A DNA stretch of 64,000 nt from Microbacterium sp. AG1240 (GTDB lineage: Bacteria > Actinomycetota > Actinomycetes > Actinomycetales > Microbacteriaceae). The position numbers were made by a program, and so were the translations under genes. Positions 1 through 7,102 of this stretch are shown here, in pieces (positions within the stretch are counted from its first letter, which is position 1; each line of letters starts with the position of its first letter). The DNA lies in contig NZ_RBXJ01000002.1 in NCBI RefSeq assembly GCF_003635115.1, forward strand, positions 248,001 to 312,000, written 5' to 3'. The notes below the pieces were generated by a model, which made no database searches, was not told the DNA's origin, and saw only the letters and a list, made by a program, of their open reading frames with translations.

Positions 1-1
1 G

Positions 2-505
2 ATCGGGCGGCTGCGCAACATCCTCATCCCCGATACCGGTGCCGCGGTGCCGTTCGTCATCGAGAACTACCCCTACCTCGACCCCTTCGGCCGCGAGACG
101 GTCACCTTCGTGCGCGAGTACGCGGTCGGTGAGCGCGCGAGCCGCTTCGACGCGACCATGATCCTCGACGACGGTCGCATCGTCGACTATCTGGGCACCC
201 ACCAGCACCTCGCGGTCGACCTCGACCTGTCGGTCGACGACGACGGCTCGCTCGTGCTCCGCTCCGAGGCCCAGAGGTTCTACGAGGGTCCGATCGCCTT
301 CCGCTTCCCGATGCTGTTCAGCGGACGCGCGCGCCTGCGCGAGACCTACGACGAGGCCGCCGGGGTGTTCCGCGTCGACCTCGAGGTGCACAACGACCGC
401 CTCGGGTTCCTCTTCGGATACCGCGGTTCCTTCACCTGCGAGTGGGTGGCCGCCTCCGACGCGCCCGAACGGCTCAAGCCCCGTCGCCACGAGCATCGCG
501 CCTGA
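2..505 (+). CDS. DUF4166 family protein, 5' end outside window
   Basis: The reading frame is open from base 2, so the start lies upstream. About 167 C-terminal residues are present. The stretch 'IENYPYLDPFGRET' near the beginning and 'GFLFGYRGSF' near the end resemble the conserved parts of the DUF4166 family, a domain of unknown role that in actinobacteria occurs alone or beside NAD-dependent dehydrogenase-like genes. No membrane segment or signal is visible in the part seen. The neighbour to the right is convergent. Function cannot be assigned beyond the family; the family call is from recall of motif patterns, not a search. Confidence 0.7.
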   Translation: MGRLRNILIPDTGAAVPFVIENYPYLDPFGRETVTFVREYAVGERASRFDATMILDDGRIVDYLGTHQHLAVDLDLSVDDDGSLVLRSEAQRFYEGPIAFRFPMLFSGRARLRETYDEAAGVFRVDLEVHNDRLGFLFGYRGSFTCEWVAASDAPERLKPRRHEHRA

Positions 506-642
506 GCGGCTGTCCGCCCGGGCGTGGGCTCTGTCGGTTCAGAACACAGGAGAAACGTCGTCGGTCTGGCCGCGGCCGGCTCCCTCGCGGCCTTCCTCCT
601 GGATTCTGGACGGAAGACGCCGCGCGAAGTGCCGTGGCCGCC
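506..642. other. Intergenic region between convergent genes
   Basis: This 137-base stretch separates two convergent genes. A short inverted repeat (GGCCGC...GCGGCC) sits near its middle and could serve as a weak terminator, but no T-run follows. A CAGGAGA sequence that looks like a ribosome binding site is not followed by a convincing gene. Confidence 0.35.
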
Positions 643-1149
643 TCACTCCAGGTCGGTGACGGTGGCGGATGCGGCGTCCCACCGCCGGAGCGACAGCCCG
701 GATCCGTTGTGGGGGCCGCCGAGCAGGGCGAGCGCGTCGGGGAGGGTCTCGAGCCGCAGTCGGCGCGCGAGGGTGACGTGCGGGGTCCAGTCGCCGGGCG
801 CGGTGTGCGCCGCATCCGCTCCCGGTCCGGCTTCGGCGTGGACGGCGGCATGGAGGGCGACGAGTTCGTCGCCCGGCTCGACCCGCCAGGCGAGGACTCC
901 GCGGTCGCCGTGGCCGAACACGACCGGTTCGGCGAGGATCACGGGGACGGGCAGCCGGGAGATGGCGTCGCGGAAGGCGGAGGTCGCGAGCTCGGGCCGC
1001 ACGAGCAGCGTGACGTGCGGGCGGTTCGTGGGGGAGTGGTACGCCCCGAGGCTCGACATGCCCGCCGCAGCGAGGCTCTGCCAGTCGGCGCGCACCCGCG
1101 CCTCGGTATCGGGGTCGAGGAGAAGCTCGATGCTGACGACGTCGCTCAT
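643..1149 (-). CDS. 2H phosphoesterase / 2'-5' RNA ligase family protein
   Basis: The 168-residue protein carries the two HxT motifs that define the 2H phosphoesterase superfamily: 'RPHVTLLV' at about residue 44 and 'TPHVTLARR' at about residue 123. Known members hydrolyse 2',3'-cyclic phosphates or 2'-5' linkages in RNA fragments or small nucleotides. The length is normal for a single-domain bacterial member. It is a single gene running leftward; a TGGAGA motif precedes the ATG. The substrate cannot be told from the sequence. Confidence 0.8.
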   Translation of the reverse strand: MSDVVSIELLLDPDTEARVRADWQSLAAAGMSSLGAYHSPTNRPHVTLLVRPELATSAFRDAISRLPVPVILAEPVVFGHGDRGVLAWRVEPGDELVALHAAVHAEAGPGADAAHTAPGDWTPHVTLARRLRLETLPDALALLGGPHNGSGLSLRRWDAASATVTDLE

Positions 1150-1203
1150 GTCTCCAGCGACAGTACCGTCGCCCGGCTGCGCCCGCGCTCCCCGCCGATC
1201 GCT

Positions 1204-1266
1204 GACACACGCGGATCGGCCGAGACACCGCGCCTGGCGTGATGTTCCGGCCGGAAGTGGTGTCTC
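1204..1266. repeat. 63-bp imperfect palindromic intergenic repeat, copy A
   Basis: This element has a second copy at 49686-49748 in the opposite orientation. Both are 63 bp and share the core TCGGCCGAGACA and a CGCCTGGCG centre. Both ends carry GACAC/GTGTC-type arms, so the element could fold into a hairpin. It lies just upstream (left side) of tRNA-Ser and its terminator, outside coding sequence. Confidence 0.6.
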
Positions 1267-1275
1267 AGCGGGAAA

Positions 1276-1313
1276 GAAGAAGACGCCGGCCCCTTCGGGA
1301 CGACGTCTTCTTC
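1276..1313 (-). terminator. Intrinsic terminator after tRNA-Ser
   Basis: A perfect 10-bp stem (GAAGAAGACG at 1276-1285 with its complement at 1304-1313) encloses an 18-nt loop that itself holds a CCCTTCGGG hairpin. On the minus strand it follows the tRNA by 7 bases and ends in a T/C-rich tract, as expected for the end of the tRNA-Ser transcript. Confidence 0.7.
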
Positions 1314-1320
1314 ACTGCGG

Positions 1321-1405
1321 CGGAGGATAGGGGATTCGAACCCCTGAGAGCTTTCACTCAACACGCTTTCCAAGCGTGCGCCATAGGCCACTAGGCGAAT
1401 CCTCC
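1321..1405 (-). tRNA. tRNA-Ser (anticodon GGA)
   Basis: The minus strand folds as a class II tRNA: acceptor GGAGGAT pairs with ATCCTCC, the anticodon loop is TTGGAAA giving anticodon GGA, a long variable arm is present as usual for serine tRNA, and the T-arm carries GGTTCGAATCC. The discriminator is G. The 3' CCA is not encoded. Confidence 0.95.
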
Positions 1406-1428
1406 ATGGCCCGGAAGGGCCGACGAAC

Positions 1429-1434
1429 ATCCTA
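1429..1434 (-). promoter_or_regulatory. -10 element of tRNA-Ser promoter
   Basis: The minus strand reads TAGGAT here, 23 bases before the tRNA 5' end. A short leader hairpin (GGCCC-GGAA-GGGCC on the plus strand at 1408-1421) lies between it and the tRNA. Confidence 0.5.
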
Positions 1435-1475
1435 CCCCGGGTGCGGCACCGACCCGTGCCCGGCCCGGCGGATGG

Positions 1476-3794
1476 TCAGGCCGTCGTCTCCCGTGGAGGC
1501 CGCGTCCTCCCGCTCGCGAACGCGCTGCCGGGCCGGATCACGAGCGAGCGCGGCAGCACTCGCGCGAAGAAACGGCGGAGGGGGGAGGCGGCGCCGAGCA
1601 GGCTCGCGCGGGTCGACTCGACGGCATCCGCCCATCGCGCACCGTCAGCCGTGCGGTGGTCGTCGGCGTAGCTCACGCGTTCGATGGCGCCGACCAGCGT
1701 CGCCACCGCCGCCGCATCCGCGCCGTCGTCGACGAGGCGGGCGCCGAACACGCGCGGCGACTCCGACGCGGGCGCCGGGATGCCCAGATCGATCGCCAGC
1801 TCCTGCACCGATACCCACGCAGCCGTCGCCTCACCGCGGCCCGCGGCCGACAGCAGCCGCCGGCGTCGCACCTCGCGCGTCACGCCGGGCGCCGCGAGCA
1901 CGAGCAGCAGGGCGAGCGACGCCGCGAGAGGCCAGAGGGCGACGGATGCGGCGGAGCCGCCCCGCCCCGCCGACGTGCCGTCCTGGTCGTCGAGGGGGTC
2001 GAGACCGGCGGAGGAGGTCGGCGTCGGAGTAGCCGTCGGCACCGGAGCGCTCGGCGCCGTCGTCGGGACCGAACCGGGTGCCCCGGTCGTGCCTGAGGCG
2101 AAGTTCGTCGGGCTTCCGAGGCTGTTGGTCGGCTCGAACGCGATCCAGCCGACCCCCTCGAAGTGCACCTCCGGCCAGGCGTGCAGCTGGGTGCTCTCGA
2201 CCGAGTAGACGGTCTCGCCGTCGTCCTGGGTTCCCGCACTCGTGCCCGGGAGGTAGCCGACGACGATGCGCGAGGGCATGCCCAGGGTGCGCGCCATCAC
2301 GGCGAACGCCGAGGCGAAGTGCACGCAGTAGCCCCTGCGGGCATCGAGGAAGTCGGCGATGGCGTCGACCCCGGTGCCGTCGAAGCCGTCGGAGACGGGG
2401 GCGTCGAGCGAGTACCCGAACAGCGGACCGCGGAACCACGACTGCAGGGCGACGAGGGCGTCGTAGTCGCTGCGGGTGTCGGCGGTGACCTCCTGGGCGG
2501 TCTCGGCGATCACCGAGGGGATCTCGTCGGGGAGGTCGTAGAGCGCGAGGTCGTCGGTGCCGCCGGCCGACCGCGCGCGGATCTGCTCGAGGGTCGGCCG
2601 TGGGAGCGAGGCCGAGACGTCGTAGGACTGTTCCTGCACCGACCCCGACGGCGTGTCCACCGTGCGGTTGTCGGTCTGGATCGACCATTCGCCGTCGAGC
2701 CCTGAGACGTCCGTCGCCGGATACGACACCGGCGCCCACCGGCTGTTGAGGTTCACGATGTCGACCGACGTCGACGAATCGACCATCTCGATGCCCTCGT
2801 CGACGGTGACGGGCGCGAGATCGGATGCGGCGTCGTCGAGCCCCACGGCGTCGCCCCCGTCGGGCTGCCACACGGCGCCGTCGAACTCCGACAGCGTCGC
2901 CACCCTGAGGTAGGGCGCTCGCGCCTCGGTCGTCCGCAACCGCAGCACCTCGACCGCACCCGGCTGACGCAGGTCGTCGCCGAGCTCGAGCGTGGGGTCG
3001 ATCGTGGCGCCGCCGATGGTGCCGCCCGACCCGCCCGCGCGGGCGACGGGCGAGGGGAGGAGGGGCGCCGCGACCATCGCGACGATCACGGCGACCGCGC
3101 CGATGCCGAGGGCAGCGCCCGGCGCAACCGGCGATCGGCGGGTCGCGCCGGCGGGTGCGGGCGAGGCGGCCGCCGCGGCTGCGCGTTGGCGCGCGCGGGT
3201 GTCGACGGCGAGGAGGAAGAGGATGCTGCCGGCGAGGAACACGAACGCGATGATGTCGACGTCGCCGGGCACGGCGATCGACGGGATGATCGAGACGGCG
3301 ATGACGCCCACGGCGGCCAGGAGCGGCATGCGGGCGGTCACCACGACGTGATCGAGGGCGATCGCGAGCAGGCCGATCGAGGCGACGATGAGGAATGACA
3401 GCCCAGCTCCTGCCTCGAGGGGAGCGGCTCCGAGGGTCACATCGTCGACGGCGGTGCGCACCAGCACGTTCACGAGCGAGAACGTCTCGGGTGTCGGCAC
3501 CACGCCGAGGAAGCCCGTGCCCCGGCCGAAGACCGCCGTGACGACGGCGACCCACACCACGAGCTCGACGATGCTGACCACGACCGCAGGCAGGCGCAGG
3601 CGTCGCAGCGCGAAGCCGACGCCCAGGACGACGCCGATGAGGCCGACGCCCCCGGCGACCCACGCCCCCGGGTCGACGACGCGCAGGAGCGGCATCATGG
3701 CGGCCGCGAGCGCGAGCCACAGCCCGAGCGCGAGGGCGAGGTCGACCGACGCCGGCCGCGGTGCGGCGGGCCGGCGTCGCTCAGGCGCCGACAT
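1476..3794 (-). CDS. Transglutaminase-like membrane protein (TgpA type)
   Basis: About 772 residues. The N-terminal ~210 residues form a cluster of hydrophobic segments, then comes a large extracytoplasmic part with a transglutaminase-like core: Cys in 'RRGYCVHFASAF' near residue 490, His in 'QLHAWPEVHF' near residue 538, and Glu in 'GWIAFEPT' where an acidic residue closes the triad. A last membrane helix follows near residue 625, with a cytoplasmic tail. I start at 3794 (MSAPERRRP), which overlaps the end of the DUF58 gene by 14 bases; the frame is open further upstream but would run into that gene. Together with the DUF58 and MoxR genes it forms the common MoxR-DUF58-transglutaminase operon, thought to act at the cell envelope. 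The substrate is unknown. Confidence 0.88.
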   Translation of the reverse strand: MSAPERRRPAAPRPASVDLALALGLWLALAAAMMPLLRVVDPGAWVAGGVGLIGVVLGVGFALRRLRLPAVVVSIVELVVWVAVVTAVFGRGTGFLGVVPTPETFSLVNVLVRTAVDDVTLGAAPLEAGAGLSFLIVASIGLLAIALDHVVVTARMPLLAAVGVIAVSIIPSIAVPGDVDIIAFVFLAGSILFLLAVDTRARQRAAAAAASPAPAGATRRSPVAPGAALGIGAVAVIVAMVAAPLLPSPVARAGGSGGTIGGATIDPTLELGDDLRQPGAVEVLRLRTTEARAPYLRVATLSEFDGAVWQPDGGDAVGLDDAASDLAPVTVDEGIEMVDSSTSVDIVNLNSRWAPVSYPATDVSGLDGEWSIQTDNRTVDTPSGSVQEQSYDVSASLPRPTLEQIRARSAGGTDDLALYDLPDEIPSVIAETAQEVTADTRSDYDALVALQSWFRGPLFGYSLDAPVSDGFDGTGVDAIADFLDARRGYCVHFASAFAVMARTLGMPSRIVVGYLPGTSAGTQDDGETVYSVESTQLHAWPEVHFEGVGWIAFEPTNSLGSPTNFASGTTGAPGSVPTTAPSAPVPTATPTPTSSAGLDPLDDQDGTSAGRGGSAASVALWPLAASLALLLVLAAPGVTREVRRRRLLSAAGRGEATAAWVSVQELAIDLGIPAPASESPRVFGARLVDDGADAAAVATLVGAIERVSYADDHRTADGARWADAVESTRASLLGAASPLRRFFARVLPRSLVIRPGSAFASGRTRPPRETTA

Positions 3795-5040
3795 GCGCCG
3801 CCCCCCGCTCCATCGCCGTCTCCCAGGCGTCGCCGAGCTCGGCCTCCGAGAACGCCGCCCCCGTGTGCCAGCCGCGGTCGTGCAGGCGCGCCAGCGCATC
3901 CGACGACGGGGAGGCGGCGATCGCCACGGGCATGGACGAGTGGTGCGCGAGAGGCGCGAGGGCGAGGGCGTCCTCGACGCGGAGGCGACCGGTGACGATG
4001 ATGACCGGGCCCGTCTGATGGCCCGCGAACATGCCCGCGGTGCGGGCGATGCCGTCGCCGCGCCGGGCGGTGAGGGTGGCGAACTGGGTCGCCAGAGCGT
4101 CGATCTCGTGCAGATCCCCGCCGGGCACGGGTTCGGCGAGGGCGGTTCCGTCTGTGTCGAGCACCTCGACCGTGTACCCGTCGCGCACCAGCCGGGCGAT
4201 GATCGAGACGGCGGCGCACACCGCGGTCTCGAACGCGTCGTCGGCGCCCGGGGCCCGGAGGGCCTCGGGGCTCCACTGGGCGGCGCCGCGGTCGAGGATC
4301 ACGGTGGCCTCGGGGCTCGTCTCCTCCTCCTCCTGACGCACCATGAGGGTGTCGCGGTGAGCGGTGGCACGCCAGTGGATGCGTCGCATCGAGTCGCCGG
4401 GTGCGTACGGCCGGGCGACGAGGTTGTCGGCGCCCTGCCCCAGCTGGGTGCTGGCGGTCTCACGGGTGCCGCCCGTCTCGCCCGGCGACCCCCGGAACGC
4501 CGGCAGATCGATGACGCGCGGGGCGACGGTGACCTGCGTCTTCCCGCCCAGCCGCATGCGTCGGCGCGCGAGACCGAACGGGTCGGTGACGGTGAGTCCG
4601 AACGGGCCGAGGGGATGGATGCCGCGCACACGCCCCTCGACGGTGTAGCGCAGCTCCACGGCGCGCTCGCCGCCGCGCATCGCCGACCCGACCGCGGGGA
4701 AGACGCCGCGCGCGCGGGCGACGAGGCCCGCAGGCACCGTGTCGTCCCAGGTGCCGGGTGAGGTCGGCAGGGCGTTGCGCACGCCGATGCGCACGGTCAC
4801 CGTGCTCTCGCGCCCGACGGTGGCGACCTCGGGGGAGAGCGAACGCGAGACCGCATCGATGCGGCGTGCGAACCAGAGCGAGATCACGCTGAGAAGCAGC
4901 ACAGCGACCAGGAGAGCGGAGAAGTAGACGAGTTCGATGAGCCCGGCCTCGTGCGCGACGACGAAACCCGCGACGGCGAGCGCGAGCGCGCCGGTCCCTC
5001 GCAGAGTGAGCGGCCAGACGCGCCGCACGAAGCCCCTCAT
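3781..5040 (-). CDS. DUF58 domain-containing membrane protein
   Basis: The 419-residue protein has two hydrophobic segments within the first ~60 residues, then a domain with the DUF58 signature 'RPYAPGDSMRRIHWRATA' near residue 205. DUF58 proteins contain a von Willebrand A-like fold and almost always sit next to a MoxR AAA+ ATPase, which is thought to act on them as a chaperone. The ATG overlaps the MoxR stop codon by 4 bases and its own end overlaps the transglutaminase gene, so the three are translationally coupled. Confidence 0.9.
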   Translation of the reverse strand: MRGFVRRVWPLTLRGTGALALAVAGFVVAHEAGLIELVYFSALLVAVLLLSVISLWFARRIDAVSRSLSPEVATVGRESTVTVRIGVRNALPTSPGTWDDTVPAGLVARARGVFPAVGSAMRGGERAVELRYTVEGRVRGIHPLGPFGLTVTDPFGLARRRMRLGGKTQVTVAPRVIDLPAFRGSPGETGGTRETASTQLGQGADNLVARPYAPGDSMRRIHWRATAHRDTLMVRQEEEETSPEATVILDRGAAQWSPEALRAPGADDAFETAVCAAVSIIARLVRDGYTVEVLDTDGTALAEPVPGGDLHEIDALATQFATLTARRGDGIARTAGMFAGHQTGPVIIVTGRLRVEDALALAPLAHHSSMPVAIAASPSSDALARLHDRGWHTGAAFSEAELGDAWETAMERGAAHVGA

Positions 5041-6062
5041 GTCCGGACGGCGAGGGGCACCCGGACGCTCGCGGCGATCTGGGCGAGGGCGGCGGCGACC
5101 GCTTCCGCGCCGGATCGTCCGCCGGCCGCCGCGCGGGTGGGGATGAGACGGTGGGCGAAGACGGGGGCCAGGAGCGCGGTGAGGTCGTCGGGGATGACGA
5201 ACCCGCGCCCGTCGAGGGCGGCTCGCACCTTGGCGGCGCGGATCAGCTGCAGCGTGGCCCGGGGGCTCGCGCCCAGGCGCAGGTCGGGGTGGGTGCGGGT
5301 GGCATGGGCGAGGGCCACCGTGTACTCCTCGAGCGAGGGGGCGACGTGCACGGCGCGCGCCCAGGCGATGAGGTCGCGCACGCGCGACGCGGTGACCACC
5401 GGCTCGACGCTCTCGAGGGGGTTGATCGTGTCGCGCTGACGCAGCATGAGCGCTTCGGCCGCCGCATCCGGATACCCCATCGAGATGCGCATCATGAAGC
5501 GGTCCCGCTGCGCCTCGGGAAGGGCGTACGTGCCCTCCATCTCGAGCGGGTTCTGCGTCGCGACGACGAGGAACGGATCGGGCAGCACGTGGGTGCTGCC
5601 GTCGACGGTGACCTGGTGCTCTTCCATCGCCTCGAGGAGGGCCGACTGCGTCTTGGGCGAGGAGCGGTTGATCTCGTCGGCGATGACGATGTTGGCGAAC
5701 ACGGCGCCGCGCTTGAACTCGAACTCGCGTGCGACGGGATTGAACACCGAGACCCCGGTGATGTCGCCCGGGAGGAGGTCGGGGGTGAACTGGATGCGGT
5801 GCACACTCGCGTCGACGGAGGCCGCGAGGGCGCGGGCGAGCACGGTCTTGCCGACGCCGGGAACGTCTTCGATGAGAAGGTGCCCCTCGGCGAGCAGGGT
5901 GATCAGCGCGGTGCGGACGGCGTCGGGCTTGCCGTCGATCACCCGCTCGACGGACCGCGTGATCCCGCGGGTGAGGGCTTCGAACGAGTCGGCCGAGATG
6001 GGCTGGCCGTCCGATTCCTCACGCGTGGTTCGGCGTCGAGTGGCCGAGACGGTCTGGTCCAT
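5037..6062 (-). CDS. MoxR family AAA+ ATPase
   Basis: About 341 residues. Walker A is 'EDVPGVGKT' near residue 65, Walker B 'NIVIADEINRSSPKT' near residue 123, and the sensor region 'VVATQNPLEMEGTYALPEA' follows, all typical of the AAA_3 MoxR family. I start at ATG 6062 (MDQTVSATR) because GGGGGAA lies 7 bases before it; an upstream in-frame start would add 13 residues without a better site. It is the first gene of the operon with the DUF58 and transglutaminase genes. Likely role is ATP-driven remodelling of the DUF58 partner (inference from the family). Confidence 0.9.
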   Translation of the reverse strand: MDQTVSATRRRTTREESDGQPISADSFEALTRGITRSVERVIDGKPDAVRTALITLLAEGHLLIEDVPGVGKTVLARALAASVDASVHRIQFTPDLLPGDITGVSVFNPVAREFEFKRGAVFANIVIADEINRSSPKTQSALLEAMEEHQVTVDGSTHVLPDPFLVVATQNPLEMEGTYALPEAQRDRFMMRISMGYPDAAAEALMLRQRDTINPLESVEPVVTASRVRDLIAWARAVHVAPSLEEYTVALAHATRTHPDLRLGASPRATLQLIRAAKVRAALDGRGFVIPDDLTALLAPVFAHRLIPTRAAAGGRSGAEAVAAALAQIAASVRVPLAVRT

Positions 6063-6165
6063 GCGTCTTCCCCCGGGTGCGGACGGCGGGGCCGTTCCCA
6101 CCGTTACGCAAGCGTAACCTCTGGCCGCGGGCGGGGGCCGGGAGGTGCCTGAGTGCGATGTCGGT

Positions 6166-6171
6166 TAGACT
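6166..6171 (+). promoter_or_regulatory. -10 element of SRP RNA promoter
   Basis: TAGACT lies 7 bases before the first paired base of the SRP RNA, which places the transcription start at about 6178-6179. The same hexamer precedes tRNA-Pro on the other strand. Confidence 0.6.
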
Positions 6172-6177
6172 CGTCCT

Positions 6178-6272
6178 CGGCTCTCCGCGTGGCGGCATCC
6201 AGGCCAACTCCCCCAGGACGGAAACGTAGCAAGGGTAACCAGGCTCTACCGGGTGCGCGGAGAGTCTTTTCT
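6178..6272 (+). ncRNA. ffs: Signal recognition particle RNA, small bacterial type
   Basis: The conserved SRP domain IV core is present (GGCCAACTCCCCCAGGAC, GGAAACGTAGCAAGGGTAACC), and the ends pair over 11 bp: GGCTCTCCGCG at 6179-6189 with CGCGGAGAGTC at 6256-6266. A TTTTCTTT tract follows at 6267. This is the 4.5S-like RNA that binds Ffh for co-translational targeting of membrane and secreted proteins. Confidence 0.95.
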
Positions 6273-6279
6273 TTGCCCG

Positions 6280-6981
6280 TCAGCCGGTCGTCGAGTCGGT
6301 CGCTGCGTGCGTCCGGAACGGTCCGTCGAGTACCGCCCACTGCAGCAGCATGATCGTCTTCGCGTCCTGGATGCGGCCGTCGCGGATGCGGGCGAGTGCG
6401 TCGTCGATGTCGAGCTCGATCAGCTCGATGTCCTCGCCCTCCTCGGCGAGGCCCCCGCGGTCGCCGTCGCGCGATCCGCCGTCGTAGGCCGCCGCGTAGA
6501 AGTGCAGCCGCTCGGTCACCGAGCCCGGGCTCATGTACACGTCGAAGACGTGCGCGATCTCGCCGATCGCGACCCCCGTCTCCTCCTCCGCCTCGCGCCG
6601 GATCGCGGTCTCAGGATCGTCGTCGTCGAGGAGCCCGGCGGCGGTCTCCACCAGCATCCCGTCGGGGTGGTCGTTGACGTAGACGGGATAGCGGAACTGC
6701 CGGGTCAGCAGAACCGTGCGCCGCCCGGCGTCGTACAGCAGCACGGTCGCGCCGTTGCCGCGGTCGTAGGTCTCGCGCTGCTGGGTCATCCATTCGCCGT
6801 CGGAGTCCTGGTAGTCCAGCGTCGTCTTGCGCAGCACGTGCCAGCCCGACGCCAGCAGCTCCACGTCGCGCACGCGCACCCGGGGGTTGCGGTCGAGGTC
6901 GAGCCCCGTGCGGTGCAGGCCCGTGCGTCCGCGCGCGTCGGGAACGTCGGCACCGGGGCGTGCTGAGGAATCCGTGCTCAC
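6280..6981 (-). CDS. Nudix hydrolase, ADP-ribose/GDP-mannose pyrophosphatase-like
   Basis: The 233-residue protein contains a Nudix box, 'AGLLDDDDPETAIRREAEEE' followed by TGV, near residue 118. The N-terminal beta-rich part and 'RQFRYPVYVN' before the box resemble NudK/NudF-type nucleoside diphosphate sugar pyrophosphatases. One acidic position of the canonical GX5EX7REUXEEXGU pattern is Asp instead of Glu, which is seen in relatives. Start is GTG 6981 with GGGAG upstream. The product likely hydrolyses ADP-ribose or GDP-mannose; the exact substrate is not decided. Confidence 0.8.
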   Translation of the reverse strand: MSTDSSARPGADVPDARGRTGLHRTGLDLDRNPRVRVRDVELLASGWHVLRKTTLDYQDSDGEWMTQQRETYDRGNGATVLLYDAGRRTVLLTRQFRYPVYVNDHPDGMLVETAAGLLDDDDPETAIRREAEEETGVAIGEIAHVFDVYMSPGSVTERLHFYAAAYDGGSRDGDRGGLAEEGEDIELIELDIDDALARIRDGRIQDAKTIMLLQWAVLDGPFRTHAATDSTTG

Positions 6982-7090
6982 GAGGTGCTCCCGTCCGGCC
7001 CGCCGTTGCGATCGTGCGTGCGCCGTCTCACGCTACCGAGTGTTCTCACGAGGTCGAGAGATCCCCAGGTTCGCGCGGCCTGTCGCCGCC

Positions 7091-7096
7091 TACGCT
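7091..7096 (+). promoter_or_regulatory. -10 element, leaderless pta start
   Basis: TACGCT followed by 6 bases and then GTG 7103. This spacing places the transcription start at or next to the start codon. Confidence 0.55.
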
Positions 7097-7102
7097 GGAG
7101 TC

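Noticed and set aside
524..1330. Plus-strand gene opposite the 2H phosphoesterase
   Set aside because: Arg/Ser/Pro-rich translation without domains; the minus-strand frame has both HxT motifs.
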